Source of the DNA: CAIKZZ01 sp036742455
GTDB taxonomy: Bacteria; Pseudomonadota; Gammaproteobacteria; Steroidobacterales; Steroidobacteraceae
DNA: 64,000 nt
Assembly: GCA_036742455.1 (NCBI GenBank)
Contig: DAINQU010000002.1
Location: 62,001 to 126,000, forward strand
Direction: 5' to 3'
Under the pieces are notes generated by a model. It saw only the letters and a program-made list of their open reading frames with translations, was not told the origin of the DNA and made no database searches. This document shows positions 61,472-64,000 of this stretch, piece after piece. The translations under genes were made by a program, and so were the position numbers. Positions within the stretch are counted from its first letter, which is position 1, and each line of letters opens with the position of its first letter.

Positions 61472-62584
61472 TCAGTCGCGCCAGGTGGCTTTCGCGAGCC
61501 GGACGAAGTTCCCCTGAAACAGGTAATCCAAGCGTCGGGCGGAGTGGCCACGCCGCTGCAGCAGGCGGTACAACTGCGCGAACTTCTGCGGTCCTGCCAA
61601 GTCGGGTAGGAACGGCACGATGTCATCGCGCTCGCCGGTGGCCGACACGCCCGCTGCGCGGCGCGCCGCGACTTCCGCGCGAAGGCTCTCCCGATACGCC
61701 GTCATGTCATCGATCGCCGGCACCACCCCGTCCGTGCCGATCCCCACGTGTTCTTCACCGCACACATGCCAGGCATGTTCGATGTGCGCGATCAAATCGT
61801 CGGCGGTGGGTTGCCGGCCGATGGCGAGGAACGGCATGAAGTAAATGCCGACCAGACCGCCACTGTCGGCAACACCACGCAACTCGGTATCGGTTTTATT
61901 ACGGGGCAGATCGGCCACGGCGCGACAGCCGGTATGACTTAAGAACAGCGGGTGTCGCGCCACACGGATGGCATCGAGGCACGTCTGCTCACCGCTGTGA
62001 CTGAGATCAACAAGGCCGTGCGCTGCTTCGATGGCCGCGACCATCGCGCGGCCCGTCTCCGTCAGGCCGCGGTTCTCGGCCACCATGGAGCCGTCACCGA
62101 GTTGATTGCGGACGTTGTAAGTCAACTGAAAGACCCTTACGCCGCCGCTCACAAATTCTTGAACGCGTGCGGGATCGGTCCCCAGCATGGCGCCGTTCTG
62201 AAAGCCCAAAATAACGCCGAGTCGTCGCTGCTGCCGACACACCGTCAAATCGCGTACGTGTTGCACCAAGCGCAGATCCGGGTGACCCGCGATCAACGTC
62301 TGCCAGCGCGCGAGGTCACGCACCGTCGTCTCGTACGGATCCTCCGGTCCCATCACATAGCCGATCGTTTGGTTGAACGCGTACAAGCCGCTGGCGTAGG
62401 CGTCGCGCACGGCGCGGGCATCGATCCCGTAGGTCGGCGGGCCGTCGGGCGTCGCACTGTTGGGATTGGAAATCCCGCCCAAGAGATCAATGGTGGCCGG
62501 CGGCCATCGTGGCGAAGCGATCGCGACATCGCTGCCGAACACAGCGGCGGCGGCACTGACCTGCAGGAACTGACGGCGGTTCAT
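61472..62584 (-). CDS. M19 membrane-dipeptidase-like protein, Tat-exported, altered metal site
   Basis: This 370-residue protein has a Tat signal (MNRRQFLQVSAAAAVFG) and the renal-dipeptidase (M19) core. HGLVDLSHSGEQTC and HPLFLSHTGCRAVADLPRN carry the two later His ligands, and VGIGTDG the Asp near the active site. The N-terminal HxD pair of active enzymes is missing (IDLLGGISNPN), and the bridging Glu is replaced by Gln (LGFQNGAML). It may therefore bind a single metal, have altered chemistry or be inactive. It overlaps the start-proximal amidohydrolase gene upstream by four bases. Confidence 0.85.
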   Translation of the reverse strand: MNRRQFLQVSAAAAVFGSDVAIASPRWPPATIDLLGGISNPNSATPDGPPTYGIDARAVRDAYASGLYAFNQTIGYVMGPEDPYETTVRDLARWQTLIAGHPDLRLVQHVRDLTVCRQQRRLGVILGFQNGAMLGTDPARVQEFVSGGVRVFQLTYNVRNQLGDGSMVAENRGLTETGRAMVAAIEAAHGLVDLSHSGEQTCLDAIRVARHPLFLSHTGCRAVADLPRNKTDTELRGVADSGGLVGIYFMPFLAIGRQPTADDLIAHIEHAWHVCGEEHVGIGTDGVVPAIDDMTAYRESLRAEVAARRAAGVSATGERDDIVPFLPDLAGPQKFAQLYRLLQRRGHSARRLDYLFQGNFVRLAKATWRD

Positions 62585-63999
62585 GGGCGTCCTTGGGTGG
62601 GCGGCGTGTCGGGGGTCGAACGATCGCCCGCACGGTCGGGTACCTCGCGGCCGCGATGCACGACGCGATCCAGACTCTCAAGGTGCGCAAGGTCACGCCC
62701 CGGGTCCGCCCGCAGGAACAGGAAATCGGCGGTGTAGTGCGCGGCGATCCGACCGAGCGTGTCGCCCGCGCCGAGAGCGGCCGCTGACCCCTCGGTGGCC
62801 GCGCGTAACGCGGCGGCGGGCGTCAGCCCCACATCGTCGACGAGCGCGTGCAATTCGTCGTACAGGGCGGGTGTCGTCTGTCCGTCCGGCACGTCGTGAT
62901 CGGTGCCGGCGGCGAGGGGCACACCGAGCGCCACGAGGCGTCCGGTGAGCGCCGCGGCCAGCTGTCGCGTACAGCCGCGACGGCCCGCCGGTAGGTGTGT
63001 GGGGTACACGGTGACCGTGGCGTCCAAGACCGACCCGGCGGCGGCGAGGGCGCGCCCGTACGCCGCAATCTGCGGATCGGCGAGGTCGAAGGTGGTGTAA
63101 TCCGGTTCGTCTGCGTGGCCGTAGCGCTGCTTCTGCGGCTCCAAGACGGCCCGGGCGAGCATACAGACGTGCGAGACGGAGGTCGCGCCGACCGAATCCC
63201 ACGGCGTCGCCGGATACACCGCGAGATGGGTCCAGACCGGAAAGTGAGCGTCGTGGGCAGCCGCGATCAGCCCGCGGACGGTCTTGGCCGGGAGATTGGC
63301 GTAGATCTTCAGACCGCTCGCGCCCGACCCCTCCGCCAACGCGACCACGCGCGGCAGGTCATCACCGGGGACGACGGCGTGCATCCACGGCGCCGTTCCG
63401 GGCTCGAGCCCGACGCTCGCCGCGTGGGTACGCGGGTCTGAAAAGAAGTCGGCCCCGGCGACCAGTGCGCTGTAGCGTATGTCCGGGCTCGCGATCTCAT
63501 GGGCGAGGCCCTCGCGTTGCAGTTCGCCGAGCAATCGGGCGTCGCCGGCCATGTCGCGAACCGTGGTCACGCCGCCGTACAGCTCGCGCGCGAGGTCCTG
63601 CCGCGCGCGCCGCAGTCCCGGTTCGGTCGCGTGGTGGGTGTGTGCGTCGATCAGTCCCGGCAGGATGACACGATCGGCCACCGAGACGGTGACAGCACCG
63701 GCCGGTTGCTCATTGATCGCTGTCGGCGTCGCCACCGCGACCGATGTGATCTGCGTGCCGGTGACCGTGACGATCAGCGGTTGATCGGCAAACGCATCCC
63801 AGAGCCGCGACCCGTAGGACGCACGCGCGCCCACGTAACGGGTCGTTGCGATCCCTGACGCCGCGTCCTGCGCCCCCGCGGCCGCGGCCCACAGGGCCAG
63901 CCCGACGCCGATGGCGCTGCCGCAACGCACGGCGCTTACCGGCGGGAGGCGCCGGGGGATTCGAGGCCGTGGCCGTTCGGCCCGCGTTCGCGTCGCCAC
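62581..63999 (-). CDS. Exported amidohydrolase (start at or beyond window edge)
   Basis: At least 472 residues are visible from a GTG at 63999; the true start may lie outside the window or at a later GTG. A hydrophobic segment ending AAAAGAQDA forms a signal peptide. The amidohydrolase metal site is present: LIDAHTHHATEP, GLKIYANL (possible carboxylated Lys), VWTHLAVY, VSHVCML and AAGTDHDVP. It probably hydrolyses a dipeptide or amide in the periplasm. The stop overlaps the M19-like gene (ATGA), so the two are translationally coupled, in the same way as the amidohydrolase pair at 27561-30208. Confidence 0.88.
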   Translation of the reverse strand: MATRTRAERPRPRIPRRLPPVSAVRCGSAIGVGLALWAAAAGAQDAASGIATTRYVGARASYGSRLWDAFADQPLIVTVTGTQITSVAVATPTAINEQPAGAVTVSVADRVILPGLIDAHTHHATEPGLRRARQDLARELYGGVTTVRDMAGDARLLGELQREGLAHEIASPDIRYSALVAGADFFSDPRTHAASVGLEPGTAPWMHAVVPGDDLPRVVALAEGSGASGLKIYANLPAKTVRGLIAAAHDAHFPVWTHLAVYPATPWDSVGATSVSHVCMLARAVLEPQKQRYGHADEPDYTTFDLADPQIAAYGRALAAAGSVLDATVTVYPTHLPAGRRGCTRQLAAALTGRLVALGVPLAAGTDHDVPDGQTTPALYDELHALVDDVGLTPAAALRAATEGSAAALGAGDTLGRIAAHYTADFLFLRADPGRDLAHLESLDRVVHRGREVPDRAGDRSTPDTPPTQGRP

Positions 64000-64000
64000 A

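Noticed and set aside
60605..64000. Possible integrated island starting at tRNA-Arg
   Set aside because: No integrase and no second copy of the tRNA 3' end was seen in the remaining 3.3 kb, so only the toxin-antitoxin pair is noted as possibly acquired.

Overview
The window is high-GC DNA from a Gram-negative bacterium, most likely a gammaproteobacterium near Xanthomonadales, Nevskiales or Steroidobacteraceae. This rests on the order tRNA-Asn, aspartate aminotransferase, divergent uvrB, on many Sec, Tat and lipoprotein signals, on a porin-like barrel, and on the large set of exported peptidases and glycosidases. A run of 100 Ns (23565-23664) inside a collagen-like gene shows the assembly is a draft. 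Coding density is high. No rRNA, CRISPR array, insertion sequence or prophage was seen.

Layout. 1-9.7 kb: a partial methyltransferase, a GMC oxidoreductase, an orphan VirD4/TraD-like ATPase, an exported amidase, a Tat-exported GH127 glycosidase and a two-gene membrane pair. 9.7-19.7 kb: an MFS transporter, a VapBC toxin-antitoxin pair, a large exported protein of unknown function, an S53 peptidase, an M48 protease with a pilin-like tail, tRNA-Asn and the aminotransferase. 19.8-30.2 kb: uvrB, the collagen-like surface protein, an alkaline-phosphatase-superfamily protein, a small unknown protein and two coupled amidohydrolases, one without metal ligands.

30.3-45.0 kb is a beta-1,3-glucan (laminarin-type) utilisation locus. 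A minus-strand operon encodes a GH17 lipoprotein, a porin-like barrel and a GH81 endoglucanase. A plus-strand operon encodes a lipoprotein, GH1, GH16, a three-module candidate binding lipoprotein and a GPH-family sugar symporter. Between them lie a LacI-type regulator and an esterase-like hydrolase. Each operon is preceded by a TTGACA promoter with the same 12-bp palindrome GAAAGCGCTTTC just downstream of the -10, so one regulator probably controls both. No TonB receptor or SusD-like gene is present.

45.0-64.0 kb: a GPP34, STAS, HATPase operon that resembles a partner-switching module; a MEKHLA protein; a methyltransferase beside an AT-rich island; phosphoglycolate phosphatase and class II aldolase; peptidases of families S9, S10 and M61; a cupin; a GH39 glycosidase; a metallophosphoesterase; a GNAT enzyme; tRNA-Arg(TCG); an AbrB/Doc toxin-antitoxin pair; and a coupled M19-like dipeptidase and amidohydrolase. 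The last gene reaches the right edge.

All calls come from reading the sequence. Family names were assigned by recognising motifs, without database searches.
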